64,000 nucleotides of DNA from Nitrososphaeria archaeon (GCA_029775915.1 JARVKA010000001.1:286594-350593), one strand, 5' to 3'. Counted from the first letter of the stretch, positions 7,908-17,448 are shown. Translations and numbers: made by a program. The notes: generated by a model from the sequence alone, not told the origin.

Positions 7908-8567
7908 TTATAAACTCTCTAAAAAAGAAGTAGTGCTCACTCTTTGAATGTAACTTTCTAAATCAATCTCATAAACATTACAATTATCAATATCGAGTAT
8001 GAATATAGAGTGAAGTTTAGCATTCCTTAATTGCTCAATCGTAATGGGAGGTTTTGTGTAATAAAGATCGCATAAATTCTTTAAACTCATAACCTCATCT
8101 TGAGTTCTATATCTCGGTGGCTTTTGAAAGATTGCAGATATGGGGAGTAAGTTATTTGGTGGCGTACCTAAGCTAAATTTGGCTGCATAAGCACTATACC
8201 TAGCTATTTTACTCACAATTCTAGCTTTATTGTAAATTAAAGGTTCTAAAGCATATTCAGGAGGTACGAAACCAGTTTCAATCTCTATGATTAATGCTCC
8301 ATCACCTTTTAATCCATATACATCACAAATAAGATCCTCTGATAATTTATGCTCCACATTAACTTTATAACCCATTTTGAGTAAGTTGTGAGCACAAAGG
8401 AGCTCGAGTGCTGAATGATTTATTTTTACAAGCCCCTTTGTATAAAGCTTAATGAGTTTCTCCTTAATTTTATCAAGCTCTTCACTATTTACCTTATACT
8501 TATTTTTTAGCCTTTCTAACAAAGTTGTGAGATCTCTCTTAAATTTCTTCACATCCAAAGGCTTCAT
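7908..8567 (-). CDS. Conserved protein with a PD-(D/E)XK nuclease-like core
   Basis: A 219-residue protein. Residues 1-60 are helical and rich in lysine and leucine, like a winged helix or coiled coil. The middle has LLKMGYKVNVEHKL, then DLICDVYG, then ALIIEIETGFVPPEYA. The spacing of a conserved Asp before an ExE on the next strand resembles the PD-(D/E)XK fold of restriction and Holliday-junction nucleases, though the lysine of the motif is missing or replaced. Activity is therefore uncertain. It sits alone between two large RNA genes: its stop touches the end of the structured RNA, and 144 bases separate its start from the SRP RNA. Confidence 0.6.
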   Translation of the reverse strand: MKPLDVKKFKRDLTTLLERLKNKYKVNSEELDKIKEKLIKLYTKGLVKINHSALELLCAHNLLKMGYKVNVEHKLSEDLICDVYGLKGDGALIIEIETGFVPPEYALEPLIYNKARIVSKIARYSAYAAKFSLGTPPNNLLPISAIFQKPPRYRTQDEVMSLKNLCDLYYTKPPITIEQLRNAKLHSIFILDIDNCNVYEIDLESYIQRVSTTSFLESL

Positions 8568-8711
8568 TATTAATAAGGATATGATTTAAATAATTAAATT
8601 AAGGTCTATTACTCTTTACAAAGTATGCTATATGGAATGATTTATTTTCTTGTTGGAATAATTTTCAATTAACAAAATTTTTCACATATATAATTCTATG
8701 TAAGATTAATT

Positions 8712-9026
8712 GGCGGCGGCTCCGTCGGGGTTCATGCCCCAATCAAGCCCCATTCCCAACCTTACATCGTCAACCACGTGGGCGTAGCAGCGTAGCCACC
8801 CTGCTTTACGGTTGCTCCCTCCCGGACCTGGCCGAGTTCAGCAGTTGGAGGTTTACCCTTCCCTTCGGAAGGGCTACCTCTTGTGACCACCCACTACGGC
8901 GCGGAATCATCCATGTAAGGTTGATGGGTATCTCAATTGAGGCACTTTAGCCGACGGTTACTGGCCCCTGCATATAGCCGTTTTCAGGTTGAGGAGACGG
9001 CTAGCCTCCAAGCCCTACCCGCCGCC
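8712..9026 (-). ncRNA. SRP (7S) RNA
   Basis: On the minus strand GGCGGC at the 5' end (9026) pairs with GCCGCC at the 3' end (8712), as in helix 1 of archaeal 7S RNA. The S domain is clear: GGCCAGGTCCGGGAGGGAG followed by CAACCGTA forms helix 8, with the asymmetric loop that binds SRP54. The tip CCCTTCCGAAGGGAAGGG belongs to helix 6, bound by SRP19. About 315 nt, normal for archaea. It has the same orientation as the tRNA-thiolation gene behind it. Confidence 0.95.
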
Positions 9027-9053
9027 AAAATTGATAATGCAATAAAGCTATAT

Positions 9054-9998
9054 TTACCTATTTCTTTTAATTAACTCAAGCATTTGGCAAACGGAGCAAA
9101 TTTGTGAAGATGATGGATATCCACAATTTATGCAACGCTTTATAGAATTTTTCTTATGTAAAACTCGAAATTGATGGCTTATATTCAAAGCCGATTTAAA
9201 GATAATGTATTTAATACCTGCATGCTCCTTTTCTAAATCATTTAAGAAATTTCTAATTTTAGATCTAATCCCCTCATCTCTATATGGACATCTCATTTCT
9301 TGAAATGGAATATCCTTTAAATACGCATAAAGCGCTATCTCTTGCTCATAAAGTTCAATTAATGGTTTAACCCTTCTTATAGTGAAGTTTGATTGGGGTT
9401 CATTATAAGGATCGAGCCAACCTAGCCTTTCCAAATCACCACTTAAAAGGTTAATAATAAAGGTTTGAATGTAATCATCGAGATTATGAGCAGTAGCTAT
9501 CACACTCGCCTTAACTCTTTCAGCAGCTATATCTAAAGCCCTTCTTCTTAATACGCCACAAAGTGCACATGCTGTTATATTTAAATTCTTTCTCCACCTT
9601 AAAGCCTCGTCCAATGTGAAGCCATAAAGCTCTCGATAAGATATGGTAAAATTGGGAATATTTAACTTATTGCTCATTTGATTTACATATTTTAAAGCTT
9701 CATCGCGATAACCCTCAATCCCCTCATCAACCGAAATAGCGTACAATTGTGATGCATGCTTTCTACATAATTTATCCAAAATGGTGAGTAAAGTTAAACT
9801 ATCCTTCCCTCCAGAAACAGCGATAGCTACTTTATCGCCATGCTCTAACATTTTAAAGCGTGAAATCGTTCTTTTTACCTTTTTCAAAATGGATAAAGTA
9901 AAGCACGAGGAGCAAAGTTGCTCACCTGAGTATATCCTTTTGTATACTGGTTTGTTAATACCACATTTCGTACATTTAATATTACTAAGCATATTCAA
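9054..9998 (-). CDS. tRNA 2-thiolation ATPase, TtuA/NcsA/Ctu1 family
   Basis: The 314-residue protein has an N-terminal zinc ribbon (Cys9, Cys12, Cys29, Cys32), the PP-loop SGGKDS at 62-67, a middle TACALCG pair of cysteines and a later MRCPY cysteine. Those three cysteines would hold the 4Fe-4S cluster of the TtuA group. A second C-terminal zinc ribbon is RCINCGYP..CSVCQ. It would adenylate a tRNA uridine and insert sulfur; whether at U34 or U54 cannot be told. The first codon overlaps the stop of the site-2 protease gene by four bases. A start at the second Met (9992) is also possible. Confidence 0.88.
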   Translation of the reverse strand: MNMLSNIKCTKCGINKPVYKRIYSGEQLCSSCFTLSILKKVKRTISRFKMLEHGDKVAIAVSGGKDSLTLLTILDKLCRKHASQLYAISVDEGIEGYRDEALKYVNQMSNKLNIPNFTISYRELYGFTLDEALRWRKNLNITACALCGVLRRRALDIAAERVKASVIATAHNLDDYIQTFIINLLSGDLERLGWLDPYNEPQSNFTIRRVKPLIELYEQEIALYAYLKDIPFQEMRCPYRDEGIRSKIRNFLNDLEKEHAGIKYIIFKSALNISHQFRVLHKKNSIKRCINCGYPSSSQICSVCQMLELIKRNR

Positions 9999-11182
9999 AT
10001 CGTTAATAAACCATAATTAATGATGCTAATAAGTAGATTAATTGCTAATAATAGCATAGTAAAAACGTTTATAATCACTCTTAATACTTTCCTATTTCTA
10101 TCTGAGAATTTCGAGCTTAAAATTGCATTAATAAACCCATCACCATCTAAAGGATAAATGGGGAGCATATTGAATAACCCAATGTTGAATGAAAGAAACC
10201 AAACCCAAAAAAGAAAGAGGGCTATAGGCATAGGCCAATAGATACCATTGGGGAATAATCGAGGTGGATAAAAAGTTATACCTCCAAAGCCTATTATTCC
10301 ACGTGATTTATTAATTTGGGACGGGATGGTCTCAACATTTAAAAGAATACTAGATCCACCTCTAAGAACTCTCAATTTGATTAATTGATTCGGTTCTAAA
10401 TTTAAATTAATGTAATCTTCCAAGGTCTTTATTTTTCGATCGTTAACCTCTATAATCACATCATTAACTTCTAATCCAGAATTTTCTGCTGGGCTATTTG
10501 GCAAAATTATCCTTACCAATAAGCCAGATGGCTCATTATAAAATATGGTTCTAACTTCATTAGGCAATGCTGGAGCAAATGTAGGAGTAAGTGTGAGAAA
10601 AATCAATATTATGAATGAGAAGATGATATTTGCAGATGAACCAGCTGCAAATACCTTTAGCTTTGATGAGTTACGAGCTTTTTTAAACTCCTCTTGATCA
10701 GGCTCAACAAATGCACCAATAAGCGTTACAAGGAGCAAAATTCCACCAGATTTAACCTTTATCTTCTCCAATCTTGCTATAATACCATGTGCACCTTCAT
10801 GAATGATGAGGATAAATGGTAAAGATAGGAAAAAGTTTGTTAATGCGGTGGGTGTTTGAATCGTAACACCAGGTAAAAGTAAAGCGACCTGAGCAAAACC
10901 CTCTGATTTTAAAAAGAGGTAATTGTAAAGATTCCGAAGGAGAAATGTTAAAGCAAAAATCATCGCAATTACACTAATAAAAATGCTCAATTTTGCAAAC
11001 ACATTCCAAAATTTTTTATGTGATGATAATCGATCGAGAAAATCATTAATTCGATTAGTTTTATACATTATAAAGAATGGTTTAACTTCTAAACCTTTTT
11101 GTTTTACTTTTTTCCAACGGCCTATAATGAACATAATCACCCAGAAAATAAGGATTGTTAATATAAGCTCAGTTTCAATCAA
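9995..11182 (-). CDS. Site-2 protease family membrane metalloprotease with PDZ domain
   Basis: A 395-residue M50-type intramembrane protease. There are transmembrane helices at residues 3-21, about 63-82 and 115-135, with the zinc motif HEGAH at 128-132, then more helices around a PDZ domain (about 210-290; LPNSPAENSGLEVNDVIIEVNDR). The third zinc ligand region is NMLPIYPLDGDGF near the C-terminus, before a last helix. The order matches archaeal S2P proteases, which cut membrane-anchored substrates such as regulators. The substrate is unknown. It is coupled to the thiolation gene downstream and separated from pelA by 35 bases. Confidence 0.92.
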   Translation of the reverse strand: MIETELILTILIFWVIMFIIGRWKKVKQKGLEVKPFFIMYKTNRINDFLDRLSSHKKFWNVFAKLSIFISVIAMIFALTFLLRNLYNYLFLKSEGFAQVALLLPGVTIQTPTALTNFFLSLPFILIIHEGAHGIIARLEKIKVKSGGILLLVTLIGAFVEPDQEEFKKARNSSKLKVFAAGSSANIIFSFIILIFLTLTPTFAPALPNEVRTIFYNEPSGLLVRIILPNSPAENSGLEVNDVIIEVNDRKIKTLEDYINLNLEPNQLIKLRVLRGGSSILLNVETIPSQINKSRGIIGFGGITFYPPRLFPNGIYWPMPIALFLFWVWFLSFNIGLFNMLPIYPLDGDGFINAILSSKFSDRNRKVLRVIINVFTMLLLAINLLISIINYGLLTI

Positions 11183-11217
11183 TCTTTATCACCTAATTCT
11201 CAATATAAATCAAAATC

Positions 11218-12273
11218 TCATCCTATTGGAAATCTTAATAAAGCTACAGCACCGCCAAGCTTTGATACTTGAATCCCTATATCCGTTGAATTATCGACTA
11301 AGTATGATTTTCCATTATAAGATTCAACCATATCCAACATTTTCATTAAATCTTCCTCATTCACACCAGTTTTAAGAATTTTACTAGAAACTATCAAAGC
11401 TTCTATAGCCCCGATTTTACTCGCATTATATGTATCATTGAATGTAAAACTAACTCTATTATCACCTATCTTTATCCTTCTCATAACCTCATCGAGTAAA
11501 TTCATAATACGAGCGATCTTCGTATTTTCAATAGCCTTGCGCAAATTTGGTGAATGTAAAGCTATGTAAATGCCATCTTCACCAGCCAAATCTATACCTT
11601 CAATCACTTTAACAACCTTCTTTAATTCACTATCTTTAATGTGATTGGCAAAAGCTTTTTTAATCATACCAGGACCTACAATGAATACTTTCTGCCCTTC
11701 ATTATAAATCGATTTTATAACTTCCTCAACTCGATTATAAAATTCATTAATATCGATAACTTCACCATATCGTTTTCCTCCACACCCAGATTTGATTGTA
11801 GCGTAAATTTGAAGATGCGTTCCCCGAACTACACCTATACCCGCTTCTCTACGATCCATAGCTACCACAATAAAGCGCGTATCTTTATTATGTAAAGTTT
11901 GAAGTAATTGAATCTCATTAATATTAAACTCTTCCTTCTTTAAAGAAAATCTTTGACCTTGTGTAATAGTTAATGTATGATGAGCACCCTTTGGGATAGC
12001 TTCATTAGATGCTTCAATTATAATCCCACTTATTCTTAATCGCTCCAATTCACCATTTAGTTTTAAGTCTTTAACCTTCAATACTATACTAACTTTAATT
12101 CGCTCACCCTTATTCGGACGGGCATATTGATTATCATTTTTTACCACTCTACTCGTTTCGGATGAGATTAAATCATCCACTTTAATAAAGCGGCGTAAAA
12201 ACCAAAGATCGTCTACATCTTCAGGTGTGAGTGCTATTAAACCACTTTTAGGATTAAAGTAATGTACAATCAT
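11218..12273 (-). CDS. pelA: mRNA surveillance protein Pelota
   Basis: The 351 residues match archaeal Pelota (aDom34) in length and layout: an Sm-like N-terminal domain (residues 1-130, EDVDDLWFLRRFI), an eRF1 domain 2-like centre (VVAMDRREAGIGVV) and an eRF1 domain 3-like end (EALIVSSKILKT). It lacks the GGQ motif, as Pelota should. With an EF1A-like GTPase and ABCE1 it rescues stalled ribosomes. It lies 7 bases downstream of dnaG, whose product in archaea belongs to the RNA exosome, so this operon links no-go rescue with RNA decay. Confidence 0.94.
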   Translation of the reverse strand: MIVHYFNPKSGLIALTPEDVDDLWFLRRFIKVDDLISSETSRVVKNDNQYARPNKGERIKVSIVLKVKDLKLNGELERLRISGIIIEASNEAIPKGAHHTLTITQGQRFSLKKEEFNINEIQLLQTLHNKDTRFIVVAMDRREAGIGVVRGTHLQIYATIKSGCGGKRYGEVIDINEFYNRVEEVIKSIYNEGQKVFIVGPGMIKKAFANHIKDSELKKVVKVIEGIDLAGEDGIYIALHSPNLRKAIENTKIARIMNLLDEVMRRIKIGDNRVSFTFNDTYNASKIGAIEALIVSSKILKTGVNEEDLMKMLDMVESYNGKSYLVDNSTDIGIQVSKLGGAVALLRFPIG

Positions 12274-12280
12274 TAGATTG

Positions 12281-13411
12281 CTACTCTAATTGTTGGAATG
12301 TGAGTAAAGTTAATCCTTGAGCTTTTCGAGTAAGCTCCCCAATTCTATGCCCCGCAATTAATTCTATACCAACTCTCTCACAAGCATCTACCAATCTTTG
12401 AGTAATTATCCCATCAAAGATTAAATACTTTGCACCTTGTATCGATTCGAGTTTTTGAATTAACTCATTTATAGCTACGCGTAATATTTCATTGAAGTTT
12501 TTATCGAGTATAATCGCTTCTAAAGTCCCATTAATTTTAGGGTAAAGCTCTTTTATCTTTTCCAATTGAATAGTGGTTAAAGGTGCTTTTATTTCTAAAG
12601 ATGGCGCTTCAATAGGCACCACATTCTTGATTAACTCTAAAATTTCCATAGGTGTAAGATCCTCAACCTCCTTACCCGGTGGAGCTCTAATCACTCCTTT
12701 AATTGGAATTGTTTGAGTAAGCTCCTTTAATATAAGATCACCACCCCTATCACCATCAAGAAAAGCGATTAATTTCTTCTCCTTTGATAATTTAATAATA
12801 GATTCGGGAATTTTAGCACCATTCAAAGCTATGACATTTTCAATACCAGCTCTCAAAAGATTAATCACATCAGCCCGACCTTCTACGAGAAAAATTGTAT
12901 CAGAGGTATATATGCCAGAACCAGCTGGCAATTCCTCTTTTCCATACGTAATTAAATTACCTCTCTTTATCGATTCTATTATACACTTTAAAGCTTCTTC
13001 ACTCTCACTCATAGTTTTTGATGCCCATTCCTTTACAATCGCTTTTGCTCTATCTATAATGGCTTTTTTCTTTGCAGCACGTACATCATCAATAGATACT
13101 AAATGAAAACGAGCTGGATATGGCCCAACTTTTTCTACACTCTCTATAGTTGCAGCTATAAGTGCTGCTGTGGAGATATCGGTAGATATAGGAATTAAAA
13201 CTTCTCCATGAGTCTTTCCATTCATAGATTTTAAATTGATCTCTATTCGTCCAACCTTCCATGTTTTTTGAAGCTCATTCAAATCCATTTCTGGGCCAAA
13301 TAACCCTTCAGTTTGTCCAAATATCGCGCCTATAATATCTGGTTTTTCAACTATACCATCTATTTCAAATTTCAACCTTACAAGATACTTTGTTATACTT
13401 TCTGGCAACAA
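12281..13411 (-). CDS. dnaG: DnaG-type primase, exosome-associated
   Basis: This 376-residue archaeal DnaG keeps the Toprim domain in the middle: DTIFLVEGRADVINLLRAG with the catalytic glutamate, then LIAFLDGDRGGDLI with the DxD-type acidic pair. Archaeal DnaG lacks the bacterial zinc-binding and helicase-binding domains and associates with the RNA exosome; both points are known for the family and fit the architecture here. The last 150 residues are the archaea-specific extension. The start is ATG at 13411. It precedes pelA in the same direction by 7 bases. Confidence 0.94.
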   Translation of the reverse strand: MLPESITKYLVRLKFEIDGIVEKPDIIGAIFGQTEGLFGPEMDLNELQKTWKVGRIEINLKSMNGKTHGEVLIPISTDISTAALIAATIESVEKVGPYPARFHLVSIDDVRAAKKKAIIDRAKAIVKEWASKTMSESEEALKCIIESIKRGNLITYGKEELPAGSGIYTSDTIFLVEGRADVINLLRAGIENVIALNGAKIPESIIKLSKEKKLIAFLDGDRGGDLILKELTQTIPIKGVIRAPPGKEVEDLTPMEILELIKNVVPIEAPSLEIKAPLTTIQLEKIKELYPKINGTLEAIILDKNFNEILRVAINELIQKLESIQGAKYLIFDGIITQRLVDACERVGIELIAGHRIGELTRKAQGLTLLTFQQLE

Positions 13412-13509
13412 TTATGCCTCCAAATATTTTAAGTTTTAAATTACTAACGCCCAAACCAATTAAATAGTTTAATTTCCTAAATATAAGTCCTTCTATACCC
13501 AATGATATT

Positions 13510-13923
13510 TCACTCTAACTTTAAATAGGGTTCAAAATATTCTTGAAATTTAATAAGTTCCTCAATTCTTTTAATCTTACCTTTTGTAGCTGATTGTAAC
13601 ATTCTTTTAAAGAACAAATCTACCACTCTTCTCTTCTCACCTAAAAGCATCGCTGCCTTCTTCGTTAATAATCGACCTTTCGCATCAAAATCTAATAAAA
13701 GAATCGTTTTTCGATACTTTTCTGAGATTTTAGCCAAATCTATCAATCTACCATTTTGACAAAGCATGAAAATATCACCATGGAAGCCTAATGAATTGAG
13801 AGCTATAACATCTTTTTGACCTTCAACAACTACTAATGCACCATTACTACATTCATCATTGAGTTTCTTAACGAATAATTGTAAATTACAAATCACTTCA
13901 TCGTCTAATTTATTATGCTTCAT
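13510..13923 (-). CDS. Small Toprim-domain protein (UPF0292-like)
   Basis: A stand-alone Toprim domain of about 137 residues: GALVVVEGQKDVIALNSLG holds the glutamate and KTILLLDFDAKGRLLTKK the DxD pair. It resembles the archaeal UPF0292 family, related in fold to ribonuclease M5 and primases. The ATG at 13923 is chosen because GGGGAGA precedes it by about ten bases; an in-frame TTG lies at 13938. It is upstream of dnaG in the same direction (98-base gap), so two Toprim proteins follow one another. Function is unknown, probably nucleic acid cleavage or 5' processing. Confidence 0.8.
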   Translation of the reverse strand: MKHNKLDDEVICNLQLFVKKLNDECSNGALVVVEGQKDVIALNSLGFHGDIFMLCQNGRLIDLAKISEKYRKTILLLDFDAKGRLLTKKAAMLLGEKRRVVDLFFKRMLQSATKGKIKRIEELIKFQEYFEPYLKLE

Positions 13924-14004
13924 CACTATTCTCCCCAATCTCTATTTTTCAATCCTACACCTAATTTAATTTTATATAAAATTGGTAAGCATCTTATATT
14001 TATT

Positions 14005-14159
14005 TGTTCCCCGTCTCTGACCCACAACAGATCATCGATAGCCAATTCTCTCACTGTGCTTTTTTTAACGGGGAGGCTTTCGTCTGTAGCGTGTCTGGGT
14101 AAACGAGGTTCTCATCATTATTCGAACACTCGCCGTCAACACGCAATTTGACGAAAGCC
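14005..14159 (-). ncRNA. Candidate two-hairpin H/ACA-like guide RNA
   Basis: Read on the minus strand, hairpin I has a ten-pair base stem GGCTTTCGTC/GACGAAAGCC (14159-14150 with 14084-14075). Above it come an internal loop, a GCGTGT/ACACGC stem and a terminal loop GAATAATGATGA resembling the K-loop bound by L7Ae. Hairpin II is closed by CCCCGT/ACGGGG (14073-14068 with 14014-14009) and contains GTGAGAG opposite GATGATC, also K-turn-like. An ACA follows one base after the last stem (14007-14005). These are features of archaeal H/ACA pseudouridylation guides. No H box is seen between the hairpins, and the target is not identified. Confidence 0.5.
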
Positions 14160-14287
14160 AATATAAAATTAATATCTCATCACTTTTATACTTTCCTTTA
14201 ATAATTGAGATTTCATAAAATTTATTATGGTGTATAAATTATCAATGGCACAAATAATTAGTAACATTTAATATAATAATATCTTGA

Positions 14288-15937
14288 TTAATTGAGAAGA
14301 TCTAAATTCAACTCAAAGGCAACAACTGGTACTCGAAGATTGAAGTTATTAAGCACTTGGGGATGAATTTCACCCAACCATCCAAGCTTTTTACCATTAA
14401 CATAGACTTCAGCAACCCTTCCAAGTGTGAACATATAATGATTTGTTGGTTTTGTTTTTATTTGCTTATTAAAAGCTTGTTGTATAAATGCTGTGAGAAG
14501 TGATTTTGCTTCGGAATAATTAGCCTCTGCATGTGCAATTAATACTGCAACATGGTATTCTTCTCTAACTCTAGATGATTTCCTATTATCAAGTATGCAA
14601 ACTTTTGCTACTTCAAAAATGCGTTGTGGATATTCTTCATGTAAATTTCTTGAAGCTACAAATAAAAGTGAAGGGAGGAGTTGATCTCTTAAAACTTCAT
14701 GCTCTTTTGTTTTCGGACTCTCCACTTGTAAAACTCTTCTCTCTTTCCTTCTCACCTTATCATATAAAATTTCTCTACTTACTAAGTTGAAATTCATAAC
14801 TTCAATTAATCCTAAGCCAATTAAAACCTCTCTAACTCTATCTAACTTCATTAAATTCTCATTAAATCTCCCTAACATACTTCCACGAGGGATCGTAGGT
14901 TTAAGATTAGCTAAACCATAACCAATAACAACCTCTTCAACCAAATCTACTGGATGCATAATATCCACTCTATATCGAGGAATTACCGCTATCATACTTT
15001 CATCTTTATCTATTACGCTAATTCGCGATTTTTCTAAACACTCTTTAACTTCAAATTTGGAAAGATTTAAACCTAGAAGTTTACGTGTGAGATTAAGATC
15101 AATAGGTATATGATTAGGCTTCATATTTGGTGTGATCATCACTTTATCTTCATAATTTATCTCTACCGATACCAATTTACCTCCAGCATCTTGAAAAGCA
15201 GCAGCGAGTATAGCAAGGCTATTTTCCATAGCTTCCAAATCAGTTCCAGTAATATCTATGAAAAGATTCTTAGTTAATGATGTAACTCGTGTGAGCTCTC
15301 CATTAATTATAGGTGGGAAGGATAAAACTCCACCCTTCGAATCGATAATTATAGGGTATCGATTAAAACCTCTTACTATATAGCCATACTCTCTCCCAAC
15401 ATCTATATCACGTAAAATCTCCTCCATACTCATAGGTTTTGTATAATTCAATGGTATGAATCTATAATTGGGTGGTACAGTAGTGTATGTGAAAGGGGGA
15501 TAAATAACATCTAAATTATGAATGCCTATTGAAACCTTTCTTCTCTTTCTACCAATACCTGCATGAAGATCCTCTTGCATCGTTATAATTTGCCTAATAG
15601 TCTCATCATCCAATTTCAATCCTTTTACTACAAGTGAAACTATGTATGGCCTTATACTTTTTACTGAAGAATCTACAAATACCTTGATATCACCACGTTC
15701 AACAAAATAATTAGGTGCACCTTTCTCAAAACCTAAAAGTCCATTTAAAGCACGTGCAATACCGTAATCTGTTGAGAAGTCAGGTCTATTTGGATTATAC
15801 TCCACTCTTACATAATCATCACTTTTTTCCTCTAAATCTAAGCCTAAATATGGTAAAGTTTCAATTATTTGCTCAATCGATACACTTTGTTTGAGAAGCT
15901 TACGAATTCTATCATAATATATCGTAACTATAGGCAT
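14288..15937 (-). CDS. pheT: Phenylalanyl-tRNA synthetase beta subunit
   Basis: 549 residues, the length of the archaeal/eukaryotic type beta chain. It lacks the bacterial EMAP and anticodon-binding C-terminal domains. B3/B4 tRNA-editing region signatures are seen in the first 270 residues (PNRPDFSTDYGIARALNGLLG). The B5 domain (about 280-350) and the catalytic-core-like domain follow (MHPVDLVEEVVIGYGLANLKPTIP, GLGLIEVMNFNL). It forms the heterotetramer with PheS. Its start overlaps the end of pheS by ten bases, so the two chains are translated in a coupled way. The 14160-14287 spacer separates it from the H/ACA-like RNA. Confidence 0.96.
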   Translation of the reverse strand: MPIVTIYYDRIRKLLKQSVSIEQIIETLPYLGLDLEEKSDDYVRVEYNPNRPDFSTDYGIARALNGLLGFEKGAPNYFVERGDIKVFVDSSVKSIRPYIVSLVVKGLKLDDETIRQIITMQEDLHAGIGRKRRKVSIGIHNLDVIYPPFTYTTVPPNYRFIPLNYTKPMSMEEILRDIDVGREYGYIVRGFNRYPIIIDSKGGVLSFPPIINGELTRVTSLTKNLFIDITGTDLEAMENSLAILAAAFQDAGGKLVSVEINYEDKVMITPNMKPNHIPIDLNLTRKLLGLNLSKFEVKECLEKSRISVIDKDESMIAVIPRYRVDIMHPVDLVEEVVIGYGLANLKPTIPRGSMLGRFNENLMKLDRVREVLIGLGLIEVMNFNLVSREILYDKVRRKERRVLQVESPKTKEHEVLRDQLLPSLLFVASRNLHEEYPQRIFEVAKVCILDNRKSSRVREEYHVAVLIAHAEANYSEAKSLLTAFIQQAFNKQIKTKPTNHYMFTLGRVAEVYVNGKKLGWLGEIHPQVLNNFNLRVPVVAFELNLDLLN

Positions 15938-17448
15938 ATGGGCAACCCCCTTAACCAGCTTAAATTATTCTCATAAAGCTTTCTTACATCATCAACTCCA
16001 TATCTAAGCATTACCAACCTTTCTAAACCTCCACCCCAAGCTAAAACGGGATTTTTTACACCTAATGGTAAAGTCACCTCAGGGCGAAAGATACCCATAC
16101 CACATAACTCTACCCATTTACCCAACCGATCAATATATACTACAGATTGTAATGAAGGTTCCGTATAAGGAAAGTATGAGGGCCAAAACTTTACTTTTTT
16201 CAAACCTAATCGAGAATAAAAGCAACTCAATAAGCCCATTAAATCCCTTAAAGTCACACGCTTTCCTACCACGATACCTTCAATTTGATGGAATTCAGCT
16301 AAATGCTTAAAAGTTGTTTTTTCATTCCTAAAGACTCTACCTACAGAGAATACTCTTGCCTCACTCGGTTTGAAATCAGCTAAATATTTTACAGTAACAG
16401 CTGTTGTGTGAGTTCTAAGTACAAGCCCTTCAGCTAACTCACGATTCCATTGATAACCCCAACCTTTTGAGCCAGTATTACCACCATTTAAGTGAACTTT
16501 AGCTACATTCTCCACTATTTTATCGCTCCCAATACTCTTCGCTTTTATTTTAGAGAGGTAAAATGTATCCTGCATCTCTCTAGCTGGATGGTCTTGAGGA
16601 GTGAATAAAGCATCGAAATTCCAAAAGCAAGGTTGAATTAAAGGACCGTCAATTTCTTCAAATCCTAAAGAAATAAAGATTTCACGCACTTCATCGATAA
16701 ATCTTTGAACAGGATGTTTCTTACCAGGGTAAATTGGGGGTGTTGGAGATACTACATCTATAGGTCTTAAAACGTATTCTCTCCATTTACCACTAATTAT
16801 AAGCTCTGGTGTGAGAGTATCAATTTCACGCTTCTTTTTCAAACTTTTAACCGTTTGCTCACCGAGTTGGGTGAGTTTTAATTGAATCGTTTTAATAGAT
16901 TTTTGAGTAATGTAATTCGGCCTTTTAATCAATACTTTTAAAGTTTTAAGATCCTCTTGTGAGAGTTCGTCCAAAAATACATCTCCTTTTGATAATCTTT
17001 CCAATAAAACTTCTTCAGTAGTAATTGTTGGCTCAGATACTATCTCAATAAATGTTTTTCCTTCTATTGATGAAAATCTTATCCATCCTTTTTCTTTTGC
17101 ATAACCTAACGCAGCATTAAATTCTTGTCCATCGATTGGAAATGCATTCTTCAATTCTTGAAAATTCGCTCTTCCACCTATTTGTAATAGAGTTTTAATA
17201 AGGCGTTTTTCTGGCAAACCATTTATTAAAACCTTCTTCCCATTTTCGCCAAGTGAAATTTTTTCTCGTGAAATTGATTTAATCTCAATAAGCCCTTTTG
17301 ATTTAAGCCATTCTATAGCTCTTCTCACTTGATCAATATTTAAGTTTGAATTTGAGGTTAATTTCTCTAAATTAGTCTCACCAAGCTCAGCTAAAGTTTG
17401 TAAAAGGATTCTTTCAAGGCGGTGTAATATTAATGGCAAGCCTCTCAC
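15928..17448 (-). CDS. pheS: Phenylalanyl-tRNA synthetase alpha subunit
   Basis: 506 residues of the archaeal/eukaryotic type: about 200 residues of tandem winged helices (TNLEKLTSNSNLNIDQVRRAIEWLKSKG) precede the class II catalytic core. Motif 2 region is RVFSVGRVFRNEKTTFKHLAEFHQIEG and motif 3 is NPVLAWGGGLERLVMLRYG. It would charge tRNA-Phe together with PheT. It lies 47 bases downstream of trpS in the same direction, so a synthetase operon trpS-pheS-pheT is likely. The first codon at 17448 reads MRGLPLILHRLERILLQTL, which matches the usual N-terminal helix. Confidence 0.96.
   Translation of the reverse strand: MRGLPLILHRLERILLQTLAELGETNLEKLTSNSNLNIDQVRRAIEWLKSKGLIEIKSISREKISLGENGKKVLINGLPEKRLIKTLLQIGGRANFQELKNAFPIDGQEFNAALGYAKEKGWIRFSSIEGKTFIEIVSEPTITTEEVLLERLSKGDVFLDELSQEDLKTLKVLIKRPNYITQKSIKTIQLKLTQLGEQTVKSLKKKREIDTLTPELIISGKWREYVLRPIDVVSPTPPIYPGKKHPVQRFIDEVREIFISLGFEEIDGPLIQPCFWNFDALFTPQDHPAREMQDTFYLSKIKAKSIGSDKIVENVAKVHLNGGNTGSKGWGYQWNRELAEGLVLRTHTTAVTVKYLADFKPSEARVFSVGRVFRNEKTTFKHLAEFHQIEGIVVGKRVTLRDLMGLLSCFYSRLGLKKVKFWPSYFPYTEPSLQSVVYIDRLGKWVELCGMGIFRPEVTLPLGVKNPVLAWGGGLERLVMLRYGVDDVRKLYENNLSWLRGLPICL

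Noticed and set aside
13915-14151. Plus-strand frame across the H/ACA-like RNA
   Set aside because: It overlaps the start of the Toprim gene on the other strand and the structured RNA, and the peptide has no domain features.
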